Shown: positions 47,260 through 56,998 of the stretch, in pieces | Numbering within the stretch: the first letter of the stretch is position 1 | Layout: every line of letters begins with the position of its first letter | Source of the DNA: Jaapia argillacea MUCL 33604 | Taxonomy: Eukaryota > Basidiomycota > Agaricomycetes > Jaapiales > Jaapiaceae | DNA: 64,000 nucleotides | Reading direction: 5' to 3' | Assembly (NCBI GenBank): GCA_000697665.1 | Contig: KL197716.1 | Coordinates: forward strand, 579,926-643,925 | Notes under the pieces: generated by a model | Database searches by the model: none | Seen by the model: the letters and a program-made list of their open reading frames with translations, nothing else | Told to the model about the DNA's origin: nothing | Translations under genes and position numbers: made by a program

Positions 47260-47728
47260 AAGACTCACCGCGAGAAGATCCAAGCTTCATTCGCCCAACT
47301 CGATATCGACCCTTGCATAATCCGGGAGAGTGGGATGGGTTTGTTTCATCTTGGGAACCTCGGGAGACTTATGAGGTTCGTCCTATCTCCCTCCTTTCGC
47401 TTCCACAGTCCATCTACCTTGCCTTTGATTGCTGATCCTTATTTTTGAACGATAGTTTATACGGATCTCTCCACCCTCCAGACGTACCCACACCATCAAC
47501 CATATCAAGCACCACCATCGCCGCCCTCGAAGCGCTCGTAATTTATTTCGTCACCGAAACCGTTCAACGAGCGATCGTATCAAAGGAACAAGAACGGGAG
47601 TTGAAGGCGCATACGAAAGTATGGAGGATCGGGAAAGACCAGGTCCGGCTTTCTCTTCCTCCCCATTTTCATCACCATCTTGCTTCGCTTCCTCACATTT
47701 CCATCACCATCGCTTCGCTTCCTTACGC
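47260..47728 (+). repeat. Direct repeat, right copy beside the N gap
   Basis: Near-identical to 46663-47132. It contains the end of Rrn5-like exon 1, an intron and the histone-fold exon. This copy keeps the R3 reading frame (GMGLFHLGNLGRLM). Confidence 0.9.
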
Positions 47729-48710
47729 TATGAGTTTTCAATTGGAGTCCGAAATGTAGAACATGCGCTTGAGATGATGGGAGTTGGGGATGGGATGTGA
47801 GGGAAGGAAGGTTTTTTTGGGGGGTTGGTTAGGTCAGAGTTGGGTGTCGACGAAGATGAGGGCTGGGGAGTAGGTGGAGGGAGCAAAGATGATGACGAAG
47901 ATGCGAGACGTAGTGATGATCGAAACCCCGATGCACGAAGGAAGGACGCAGGGCTTAGCGAAGGGGGATCGGCACCATCTTCACCTACAAACCCATCTCA
48001 CTCACACCATCGAAATATGTATGCCCCAATCATCCGAATCCCTAGTTCGTTCACCACCACGACTCCCCTTTTTCCCGACGCTCCAAATAACCTTCCTACC
48101 GAAGAGGAGGAGGTAGAACTTGTTACGAGAGACTTTACGGTTGCTCGCATGTTGGAGAAGGTACTTTCTGAGGAAGTTTAGGAAAACCACTCGTCCGCTG
48201 GATCGGGAAGAATCTGTGGTTCTCGTCGAAGGGCAACAGATTGAGAGGATATATATGACTGGTGGTCCCTAAGGAGGGAGTCGACCAGATCTCCACTGAG
48301 AAAGGCTTGGGTTAAAAGTGGGCGGGCAAAGGAGTTTAGCGGGTACGACTGTTACGATAGGAGATGTTCAACAAGGGGGAGTGCGACAAAGGTTTGTTTG
48401 ATCCAAGGGCATTGGTAATCCGGCACGTTGAACCTCGTCCGGGAGTTCATCGGTCGGGAGCATAGTTGATCAAATCTGCGACTAATTAGTAATTGTATGA
48501 TAAGTGGATGTAGGAGGTACACCCAAGCGCCTTGGGATAGCAAAATACGTGACGAAGAGGGAAATATAAGTTACGCTCATGTCAAACTTGAACTCTCGTC
48601 GTATTCTCTATGGGTGTTGTTATCTATGAAGTGGGCGGTTCAAGGTAACGTGCGAGCACCGCGGAGTAGTCCGAGGAGGAAACGAATCGACAACGGCCTG
48701 CCCGGTAACA

Positions 48711-50797
48711 CTACATTATAACGCAACCATCGGACTTGGTCGATGACTTCAGTTTGAAGAGCAGTCCTCCAGGTCGGGTGTCCTGCGGAAGAGGATCTGT
48801 GGAGGACCTGTGAAAAGATTCCGGTGTCAACGTCCGTGAAGTTGTCAAGAAAACTGGTGTTGGAGGAGGAGTTGGTATTTTCTCGAGATCTAGCCTTGAA
48901 TCGCCCAAAAGTAGCGCGCGGGTTGAAAAGGCGACTGAGCTGGTGCTTGAGAGGGCTTCAAGTTGGGCAATCGCAAGTGGAGATAATGGAACAATTGGCC
49001 TTGAATCTCTCCCAAATACCATGTCGTATGAATGGGGGGGGAAATCAATGCTACGGAGAGGAATCAACGAGTCGGATCTGATGCGACGTCGATGGAACAG
49101 GTCGCTCAGGACGCTCCCGATCGGAGGATGGGCAGGTGACCCAGCTTCCGAAGAAAATCTGGCAGCTATGGGGAGCTTTGGAGGTCCGTTGTTGGGTGAG
49201 CCGTTCTCAGCTTGCTGATTCTACATTGTGGAAACTTGTGAGTTGAAATCCATGAGTAGACTCCGATGGAACACTCACATTGATATTTGGCGGAAGCGGA
49301 AGCGGGCGAACATATCTGGACGGAGGATTTGAGGTCGTTGTTAACGGTACCAAGTCCACGACAGTCGCCACCGAGTCGCGGCGGGGAATATGGGGAAGGG
49401 ATAGAACACCTGTGGGAGACGAAGGTGGAGAAGGAGAAGGAGCTCTCGAACTTCGAGTCGAAGATCCGATAGATACGAAGGTCCCGTTGGAAGCTCGATC
49501 AGAGTCGCGGTCGATGTCCTGGGTCTACATTTGTACCAAAACTATAGGTGAAAGTCCCTGTTCACTGGAATGAAATGCATACCGGATACTCTGTAGAAAA
49601 TTGGGTACTTGCAAGAATATTTACAACCTCACTCATGGTGGGCCTCTGGGAAGGGTAATAAACCGTACAGCGTGTGATCAGATTCCACCAAGCATCGGTC
49701 AACCCATTCTGCCGAGTGGCTCTATCCACTGGTCGATTGGGAATCCCACCATTCATCACGACGCTGAGAACTTGTGGGTCGGAGAGCTCGCGATACGGTT
49801 GCTGCCCTGTGAAGATCTGGAGAAAAGATGGATGAGCAATCGTGAAGATCGGAACCAAAGAATACAAACCTGAATAACCAGACAAGCAAAGGCAAAAATG
49901 TCGCTCTCCCTTGTTGGCTTACAACCCAGGCGGAAGAGTTCAGGAGCTGTGAAACGGATATGTCCGATAGGCGATCTCCCGGAAGGGGTGGCAGTCATTG
50001 AGGCCATTTTTTCAATGCGACGTGTCAATCCGAAATCACAAACGAGAGCGTGACCACCTTCTGAGATGAGCACATTGTCCTGAAGAGCGTTTAAAGCCGG
50101 GAATGGGATGGAATCTTATTCGACACTCACCCCCTTTAGATCTCCATGCACGTATGCACAAGGAGCTCGACCATGAAGATATTGCAGTGCCTTGACAATT
50201 TGAATGATCTAGGGTTTGACAATATTGGTGGCATCGCAACACCGATGGAGCAACAGTGGCACTAACCAGTTTATGACGATTAGCACCAGGATGTCGCTCG
50301 AGGTATTCCATTATATTTCCAGACGCAGCCCACGGAGAGATTAGGAAGAAACGACAGGTGTCGACCGTTGCATAACCATAAAAGTGCAAAATGTTGGGAT
50401 GATCAAAACTTGACCAGATTCTGATTTCTCGACGGAATAGCTGCGAGGATATCGGAGTGAACACCAAAAAAGTACAGGGGAAGAGATATAGTACCTTTGT
50501 TGCCATACTTCGTTCTTTGTCTGTCCAGTTCATAAACACCCTCAGCTGCTTCATTGCGACCTTCTCTTTCCTCCCTTTCTCCAGCTCGATTTCGCCAGCA
50601 TAAATGTCACACGAAGCACCACCGCGTAGTGGACCTTCCACAATTACAACGCGATTGCTAAGGTTTATTGGTCTAACATGGGGACTATCCGATTTCACCT
50701 CGAAGTCAGGGTCCTGGGGAAAGGATGCTTTAAATTCGGTAAAATCAAGCGATAACAAATCAACGGCGCACGATGGAAGGCATCTGGAGGACAACAT
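48711..50797 (-). CDS. K2: TKL-like protein kinase with C-terminal CaaX box
   Basis: Tandem copy of K1. The ATG at 50797 opens MLSSRCLPSCAVDLLSLDF without interruption into the kinase domain. Core residues are kept: PLRGGASCDIYAGE, KVAMKQLRVF, FRREIRIWSSFDHPNI, AYVHGDLKGDNVLIS (HGD again lacks the usual Arg), CDFGLTRR, IRFTAPELFRLG, QRPTMSEVVNILA. The linker and C-terminal exon continue in frame (NQQAENGSPNNGPPKLPIAA ... HRSSTDPLPQDTR ... TKSDGCVIM-stop). CVIM is the same CaaX tetrapeptide as in human K-Ras4B, a known farnesylation signal. The linker has diverged from K1 more than the kinase core and tail have. Whether further 5' exons exist (a candidate begins at 51397) is open. Confidence 0.8.
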
Positions 50798-51567
50798 GAT
50801 CGGAATCCATTCCTCAGTCTGACCTCAACCAACAGGTCTCGTGTTCCAGGCAATATAGAGAGCGACTCGTGCCAGCTGCCTTGCAGAGTGATGACACCAC
50901 AGTTGGATTGTTGCGTTGTGATTGAGATCGAGGTGTTGAGGCAAAAAGAGAGCGAGATTCAAGGCCAAATCGTCAAGAGCAGTACATTTGCCACGAGCAA
51001 TCTAACCCCACCAGAGGGCTGTGTATTAGGGTCAAATTCATTCCCGTTGCGTTGATCCCGGAGCGCCCAAGCTGACGTTGATATAAAGTTCCTCCGGTGA
51101 AGTACCAAGTTGGGTTAACAGGTGGCAACCACATGCTGCGAGAGCCTCCAAATGAAATGAAACATACATATGTCGAGACGAGCCGGAACTGCCATAGCTG
51201 GTAGACAGTCTCCTTTAGCAGACCTTACCGCTGGTGATTTCTTTCTCAGGCTCTTTGTCGGGCTCATGAGGTACGCTGACAAGATCAAATTTGGGTGCAT
51301 CGCCTGTTGGCTGTGTATATACGTATTGTTTGGTGTCTGAAACGGACGCATTTCCTTGGAGTGGTACCGAAGTGGCACCCTTCACTGACAGATCCATCGT
51401 TCACGATCTTGATTGAGTTCCAGCTTCATATGGACTGGTGATCTTTGTGTAACCCGTTCGTATCCCTCGCAAGGATACTCGTCAAACTATCCTGCATCTG
51501 ACAACAATTCAATCTAATTTATCTTGGCCGAAAAAGTGGCCTCTCTGAATCGCGCCGGAGATCAACT
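50798..51567. other. K2-R3 interval
   Basis: Homologous to the K1-R2 interval. The minus strand has a 56-codon open exon-like piece (MDLSVKGATSVPLQGNASVS...EKEITS, then a gtaagg donor) from 51397, possibly a 5' exon of K2. The R3 promoter lies at the right end. Confidence 0.4.
51460..51478. promoter_or_regulatory. GTATCC-n7-GGATAC palindrome upstream of R3
   Basis: GTATCCCTCGCAAGGATAC ends 89 bases before the R3 ATG, with a further CTATCC half-site shortly downstream. Confidence 0.4.
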
Positions 51568-53902
51568 ATGGATGGCGTCGTCGTTGGGAACGACGACGAA
51601 GACCCTTCCGACTCCGAAGCCGCCGACGCGCCACTGAACTCTGCATATCTTTCTCAATTCAAGTCTCACCTCTCAGACTTCCAATCCCATCTCCTGGGTA
51701 TAGTGAAAGGACAACCATTACCTCCATCATACTTCCCTCCAACTGGCTACTGGACTTCTGCCGAAAAAGATTCATTCTTTCACCTGCTTTGTATCCACTC
51801 TCGGTTTCGACCCGACTTGATCGCCGCCGGTCTCAAGTCAAAGACCGTCGCAGATGTCTGTGCTTATCTCGAGTTGCTGGAAGTTGCTGCTGCGGGCACT
51901 GCCGACGACGATGAAGACGAGGGTGCGGGTCAACGGTTAACACGAGACGCGATGGATGCTACGATGGAAATGTCTGAAGACTGGATCGAGTTCGAGGAGA
52001 CCCAATCTCAAATGATCATCAACCTCGAACCAACATGGGACCTTTCAACTCTCCAAACCTCACGCTCCGACGAACTCAAAGCCAAACAATCCGAAGTTCG
52101 CGCAAAGAGAGGAAAAGGAAGGACTGAGGAAGGTGAAAGAGATAGAGCTGGAGAGAAGAAGAGGAAGAGAGAATGGATGGAGTGGAGTAATGAGAGGAAG
52201 AAGAAGTGGGCTGGGGAAGATGCGTTTAGGGTTTTGGATGTTACTGCGTTGAAGGTACTTGGAAATATACTGAGGAAGGACGAGGAGGCTAGGTATCTGG
52301 TGGAACAAGATGAAGAACGTGTCGAGGGACTCTCAACCACTCAGGTCCAAGACCAACCAGGTCCCTCCAACCTATCTCAGCCCACTCGCGATGAAAGCCA
52401 ACGACATACCACACCACCATTACCTAGACCTTCTTCCGAAACCCAGGCTCCTCAATCTCCTTCCGCACAAACACAACCTCAATTCCGATCCCGTTCACCC
52501 TCTCCCACCCTCCACCCCTCCGACATCTCAGCTCTCTCCCCAACCTCTAGACGCCGCTACCAAAAACGTCTCTACATGCGTCGCAAACGCGCTCAAGCCG
52601 CCGGTCGACAAGTTAATACCAGCGTCGTCCGTCTCAAAGCAGGTAGACGCCGAAAGAACGACGAAGGCGACCCACCACCGGTTAAGGAAGAAGAGTATAA
52701 ACTCGACCTTCCCGGACCCGAGACGACTTCTAGGGAAGGTGGTGATGATTCGGATGATGATACGTCTGGAGAGGGAGAGGAAGAGGGGTCATCTGAAGAA
52801 GTGGCACTGATGGATAGGCAGACTAAGCCGAAGAAACGAAAGAAGAAGGTTAACAAACCCGGCAAGACTCACCGCGAGAAGATCCAAGCTTCATTCGCCC
52901 AACTCGATATCGACCCTTGCATAATTCGGGAGAATGGGATGGGGTTGTTTCATCTTGGGAACCTCGGAAGACTTATGAGGTTCGTCCTATCTCCCTTCCA
53001 TAATCATATCTTGCCTTTGGTTTGCTGATCTTTGTTGTTTTGAACGATAGTTTATACGGATCCCTCCACCCTCCGGAAACACCCACACCATCAACCATAT
53101 CAAGCACCACAATCGCCGCCCTCGAAGCACTCGTAATTTATTTCGTCACCGAAACCGTCCAACGAGCCATCGTATCAAGGGAACAAGAGCAAGAGTTGAA
53201 GGCGCATACGAAAGTTTGGAGGATCGGGAGAGACCAGGTCCGTCTTTCTCTTCCTCCCCATTTTCATCACCATCTTGCTTCGCTTCCTCACATTTCCATC
53301 ATCATTGCTTCGCCTCCTTACGTTATGAATTTTAGATTGGAGTGCCGAATGTGGAGCATGCGCTTGAGATGATGGGAGTTGGGGATGGGATAAGAGGGAA
53401 GGAAGGGTTTTTTGGAGGGTTGGTTGATAGGTTAGGGTTGAGTGTAGACGACGAGGTTGAGGGCGAGGGTGAAGATGAAGGGAGTGAAGATGGAGATGAG
53501 AGGCGTAGGGACGAAGGAGACCACGACCCTCGAGGAGATGACGCAGAAGACGAGGCTGATCCCAGATCAGAATCATCTGCACTGACAAGCTCGTCTCACT
53601 CACTCCATCGAGATATCTACACCCCAATCCTTCTCCTCCCCATCTCCCTCTCCATCCCCACCCCCACCAACCCCCTTCATCCCTTCATTCCCTCGGTCCT
53701 TCCCACCGACCAAGATAGTGGCTCGGACGATGGTGAACTCGAAGAGGAGGAAGAACTTGATGCGAAAGATGCTGCGTTTGCTGAGGAGTTGGAGAAGGTA
53801 CTTTGGGAAGAAGTGAGGAGTACCACTCGTCTGATAGATCCTCCGATGGATAGGGAAGGATCTGTGGGGCAACAGGGCGAGGAGGATACGGATGATGGTT
53901 AA
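51568..53902 (+). CDS. R3: Rrn5-like RNA polymerase I factor (SANT + histone-fold-like)
   Basis: Probable subunit of an upstream activation factor for rDNA transcription. Exons 51568-52979, 53051-53237 and 53336-53902 join in frame to 721 residues. Residues about 61-105 form a SANT/Myb-like domain (YWTSAEKDSFFHLLCIHSRF, RPDLIAAGLKSKTVADVCAY), the part most like Rrn5. Then come a charged helix (ERDRAGEKKRKREWMEWSNE), a Ser/Pro/Gln-rich linker, the basic RRYQKRLYMRRKRAQAAGRQ and an acidic patch. The second and third exons read SLYGSLHPPETPTPSTISST, AALEALVIYFVTETVQRAIV and IGVPNVEHALEMMGVGDG, the helix-loop-helix spacing of a histone fold. A long acidic tail ends EEDTDDG. It is the only one of three tandem copies with every exon and splice site intact. 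The donor gttcgt of intron 1 is weak but shared by all copies. Confidence 0.7.
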
Positions 53903-54082
53903 TACCTATTGACGATTGCCAGTGTGTACAAAATGTCAACACATTCAAACCATTTTCGACAAGTCTCTTACACGGTGAAACAACCCCGTAGCCAACATGT
54001 CGCAATGAACGAATTATCAATGACAGACAATATTCTTACATTACAAATCCCACAAAAAAGCGAACACACCCAACCAACTATT

Positions 54083-55421
54083 TCACTCGACCTTCTTCCC
54101 CCCCTTTCCCCTCCCAAAAAGCACCTCATCAACCTCCACCTTCCTCTCCCTCCCCCTGACAACCTCCAAAAGCCACCCCCAAACCGGCGTCAAAACCGGC
54201 ACAAACATCGCAACTCTCTGTTGGTACATGCCGTACTCTCTTGGATATTTCGACTTTGAGATAGACTCTGAGAAGAGAGTGGAGGACAGGAAGAGGGTGC
54301 ATAAGACTAGGCAGGGTGTTAGTAGGTATGTTGTTGAGAGAGAGAGTTTGGGAGGTGTTGGTGCGAGGAGAGGGATTAAGTTCATTATGACCTGGAAGGA
54401 TCATACCGTAACACATCAGTATCGTATGCGAGGAGTTGTAATGGTGCAAGGAAACCCGATACGAACCCAGAACGACTGCTCGCACAAGAAATTGGGATGT
54501 CTACTCCAAGCCCACAACCCCCTCGTAACAAAACCCCTCTTCTTATCCTCCTCAGTCCACTGAATCCTCGCACCAGGCCACTCCTGACCAGGCTTCTTCA
54601 AAAATCCAGTCTTCTTGAACGTTTGATAGCTGTATTGTTGGTTATCGGAAACGAACTCGGTGAGGATTGTGAGGAGAGCGAGGGCTCCGAGAAGGATGTC
54701 GGAGGTGGTTAGCGAGGTATGGGGTTGAGTGAGAGCCATGTGGGTTGGGATGGCGAGGAGGAAGAGGATTATGTTTTGGATTATGGCTAAGGATGAGAAT
54801 TTGGGGTGAGGATGGTGAATGGAATGAACGAAGGAGGGCTTACCGATGAAGGAGATGTTGACTACTTGGAAAAGCCAGGGAGGAATCTTGGCGCGGAGAA
54901 CTGCCCAGCGATAATCTTCGTCATGCCTGGTTTTCAGTTAGTTAGCGCCAGGCCGGAGTTGGTCGACATGGAGACGACTGACAAGTTGAACAAACCCCGC
55001 CTCCACGTATTGTAACTCAATCTATAACCATGCATCAGTCCCGCGCTCACAAGGCGATCCAACGGTGCACAACTCACCTAATCATCCAAACGAGTTGCAA
55101 TCCAACCATCATAAGAGCTCTTGGGCTCAAATCCTTGACGAAATCCCTGGGTACCTCCTCCGGTCTATAGGGCACCAAAAAGAACCATCCTCCATTCCCT
55201 CCTCCCACATCCCTCCCGGCCAAAGGCAAAGCCGGCAAGAACGCGTAGTATAACGAGTAAATGACAGGCATAAAAGTCCATATGCGGTCTACTTGTGATA
55301 CATTTCCAGTGATGAGGGAGAGGATGTAGACGGTGAGAGTTGTGTAGGAGCAGAGTTTGACGGGGTACTGGAATGTTGGAGGGATGTGGGAGAGGGGTTC
55401 GAGGAAGGCTGCGGAAGCCAT
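54083..55421 (-). CDS. DUF1295 / steroid 5-alpha-reductase-like membrane protein
   Basis: Multi-pass ER-type membrane protein of the group related to 3-oxo-5-alpha-steroid 4-dehydrogenases; the fungal members' reaction is not established. Start MASAAFLEPLSHIPPTFQYP at 55421. Exons read VDRIWTFMPVIYSLYYAFLP, SYNTWRRGLFNL + DEDYRWAVLRAKIPPWLFQV, VNISFIAIIQNIILFLLAIP, SDNQQYSYQTFKKTGFLKKP, then WTEEDKKRGFVTRGLWAWSRHPNF-type sequence, and the last exon KYPREYGMYQQRVAMFVPVL to KKVE at 54083. The pattern SDNQQ..Y...K and GFVTRGLW.WSRHPN is the family signature, including the RHPN NADPH-site motif. Three or more short introns. Tail to tail with R3 (about 180 bases). Confidence 0.88.
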
Positions 55422-55706
55422 GGTTGATTTGTTGCGGTGGCAACTGCGATGATGGTGGTGAGAGAGAGAGAGAGAGAAATGTCGTTCGTTTTATGGATGG
55501 AAGCCACGCTTCGATCAGAACCCTCGATGATGTCAGCGGGGTAATCCCATCGTCACGATCGTCCTCGTGTCACACAAGTCACGGATGCGCCGCAGCCAGT
55601 CACGTCACGCTCCCGCCTTTGCTTTCCACTGTTTGGCATCGTCGCCACCGCCACTGTCCTTCCAACTCTCATCACCGCTTTCACCTACCCTGACTTGCTC
55701 ACCACA

Positions 55707-56629
55707 ATGCAGACAACAGTCCTTGTATCCACCTTCCCCGGAGCTCCTTTCTCCACTCTCTCACTCTCCGTTCCCTCCACCACACCTTTCGAGTCGCTCT
55801 GTGACTTGTTACGAGAACGTTATCCTGCTTTGCCTCCCTCAGACGATTTATACCTCAGTCGACATTCTGGCGGTATACCACCAGCATCTACGCCTCTCAG
55901 TTCACTATGCTCAGAGGACGAGGGTGGAAGGCTGGTGAGCTTGAGGCTGAGCACGAGGTTGTTGGGCGGTAAAGGAGGTTTTGGGAGTCAGCTGAGAGCT
56001 GCGGGTGGTAGGATGAGCTCTCAGAAGACGAGTAATAACGATTCGTGTAGGGATCTTAGCGGGAGGAGATTGAGTACCATCAAAGAAGCGAAAAAGTACG
56101 CCCCCACTCTAGCCCTTGCTCAGTGTCGAAGGTTTGCTGACGAAGTAACTGACTTTGTTAGGTTGGCGGAATACATGGAATCAGAACCGGATCGTAAAAA
56201 AGTAGCAGCCGAACAAGCCAAAGCCAAACTCGAAGCTCTCGAGAAGAAAATCGCAGAGCCCAACCCTGGCGCTAAACGGAGGTTCGATGATACGGAGTAC
56301 ATGGAACAAACGAGGGAGATTGCAGATGGAGTCAAGAGTGCCGTCGCAGCAGGCTTGTTTCCTACCCCCCCTTTCTTGTGTCGACATCTTGAACTGACTC
56401 ACGTTGTAACTTAGGGTTGTTGAAGAAGCGGAAGAAGGCAAAGACATCACCGAAACCCGAATCAACTACTGTCGCATCGACATCATCGTCCACGCTACCT
56501 CCTCCCTCAACGTCCTCGCCAACGACAGACGCTCCTACTGCCACGATCACAGAAACGATCGTAAGCTCACCCGTTTCGGCTCCTATCGTCGCAGCTGCGA
56601 GTGTTGGCCTTGGTGTAGCTAGCGCATAG
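55707..56629 (+). CDS. SDE2: Sde2-type splicing/telomere factor, ubiquitin-fold precursor
   Basis: In fission yeast Sde2 is made with an N-terminal ubiquitin-like fold that is cut after GG, releasing a C-terminal part that joins the spliceosome and helps remove particular introns. Here the ubiquitin-like part (MQTTVLVSTFPGAPFSTLSL...) ends in STRLLGGKGGFGSQLRAAGG, the exact processing motif GGKGG, followed by RMSSQKTSNNDSCRDLSGRR and LSTIKEAKKLAEYME (joined across a 66-base intron 56096-56161). Exons 55707-56095, 56162-56352 and 56415-56629 give 264 residues. Intron 2 appears to use a GC donor (CAG/gcttgt) because only that join gives AAGLLKKRKKAKTSPKPEST, the basic tail expected. The start is the ATG at 55707. 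Confidence 0.9.
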
Positions 56630-56998
56630 TTACCCCAGCCAAGTCATAGTTTCCTTCGCTTGGTATTTGGTCCCATCGCCCTGGTCAGCTAGTTGACAGC
56701 CGATTGGTACCAATGTACAGTAATGATCGCATAACCGGCTCTCCTGTCCATCGCTGTAACGTGAGATACTTAGCTACGCACGATCATCGACGTCTTTTAT
56801 TCTCTTGTTTGCCTCTTCATAATTCAGATCGAAGTTGCATTAGTGGTGTGGACCTTCAGCATACAACCTGACGGACAAGGATGGAAAGCAAAGAAGTCGA
56901 AGGTTCGGGGTGAGATAGCAAGGTGAGCTCAGAGCAAAAGTGAAATAAAATGACACATGAACCTGCTGGTCGCCTAACCGGCTGCAAAGAATCAAACT
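56630..56998. other. 3' flanks of SDE2 and the BTB gene
   Basis: Convergent gap of 369 bases; no gene or repeat seen. Confidence 0.5.

Larger units (their letters stand above)
45371..48181 (+). pseudogene. R2: Rrn5-like gene, multiply broken
   Basis: The N-terminus and SANT-like domain are intact and nearly identical to R3 (MDGVVVGNDDEDPSDSEAAD, YWTSAEKDSFFHLLCIHSRF). Lesions: one C is missing from a C-run near 46283 (R1 has CAACCCCAATC, R2 CAACCCAATC), moving the Pro-rich linker out of frame. The exon 1 end before the gap has GGGG where R3 and the post-gap copy have GGG. The last intron's acceptor TTTTAG is TTTTCA (about 47742). The final exon has TGA after GVGDGM (47798). Beyond that the acidic tail is still readable (MYAPIIRIPSSF...LEKVLSEEV) to 48181. 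The first two could be assembly errors beside the gap; the last two lie in clean sequence. Confidence 0.7.

Noticed and set aside
52008-52340. Ser/Phe-rich frames antisense to the Rrn5-like genes
   Set aside because: They are mirror images of the charged helix coding region and recur in all copies only because the sense strand is conserved.
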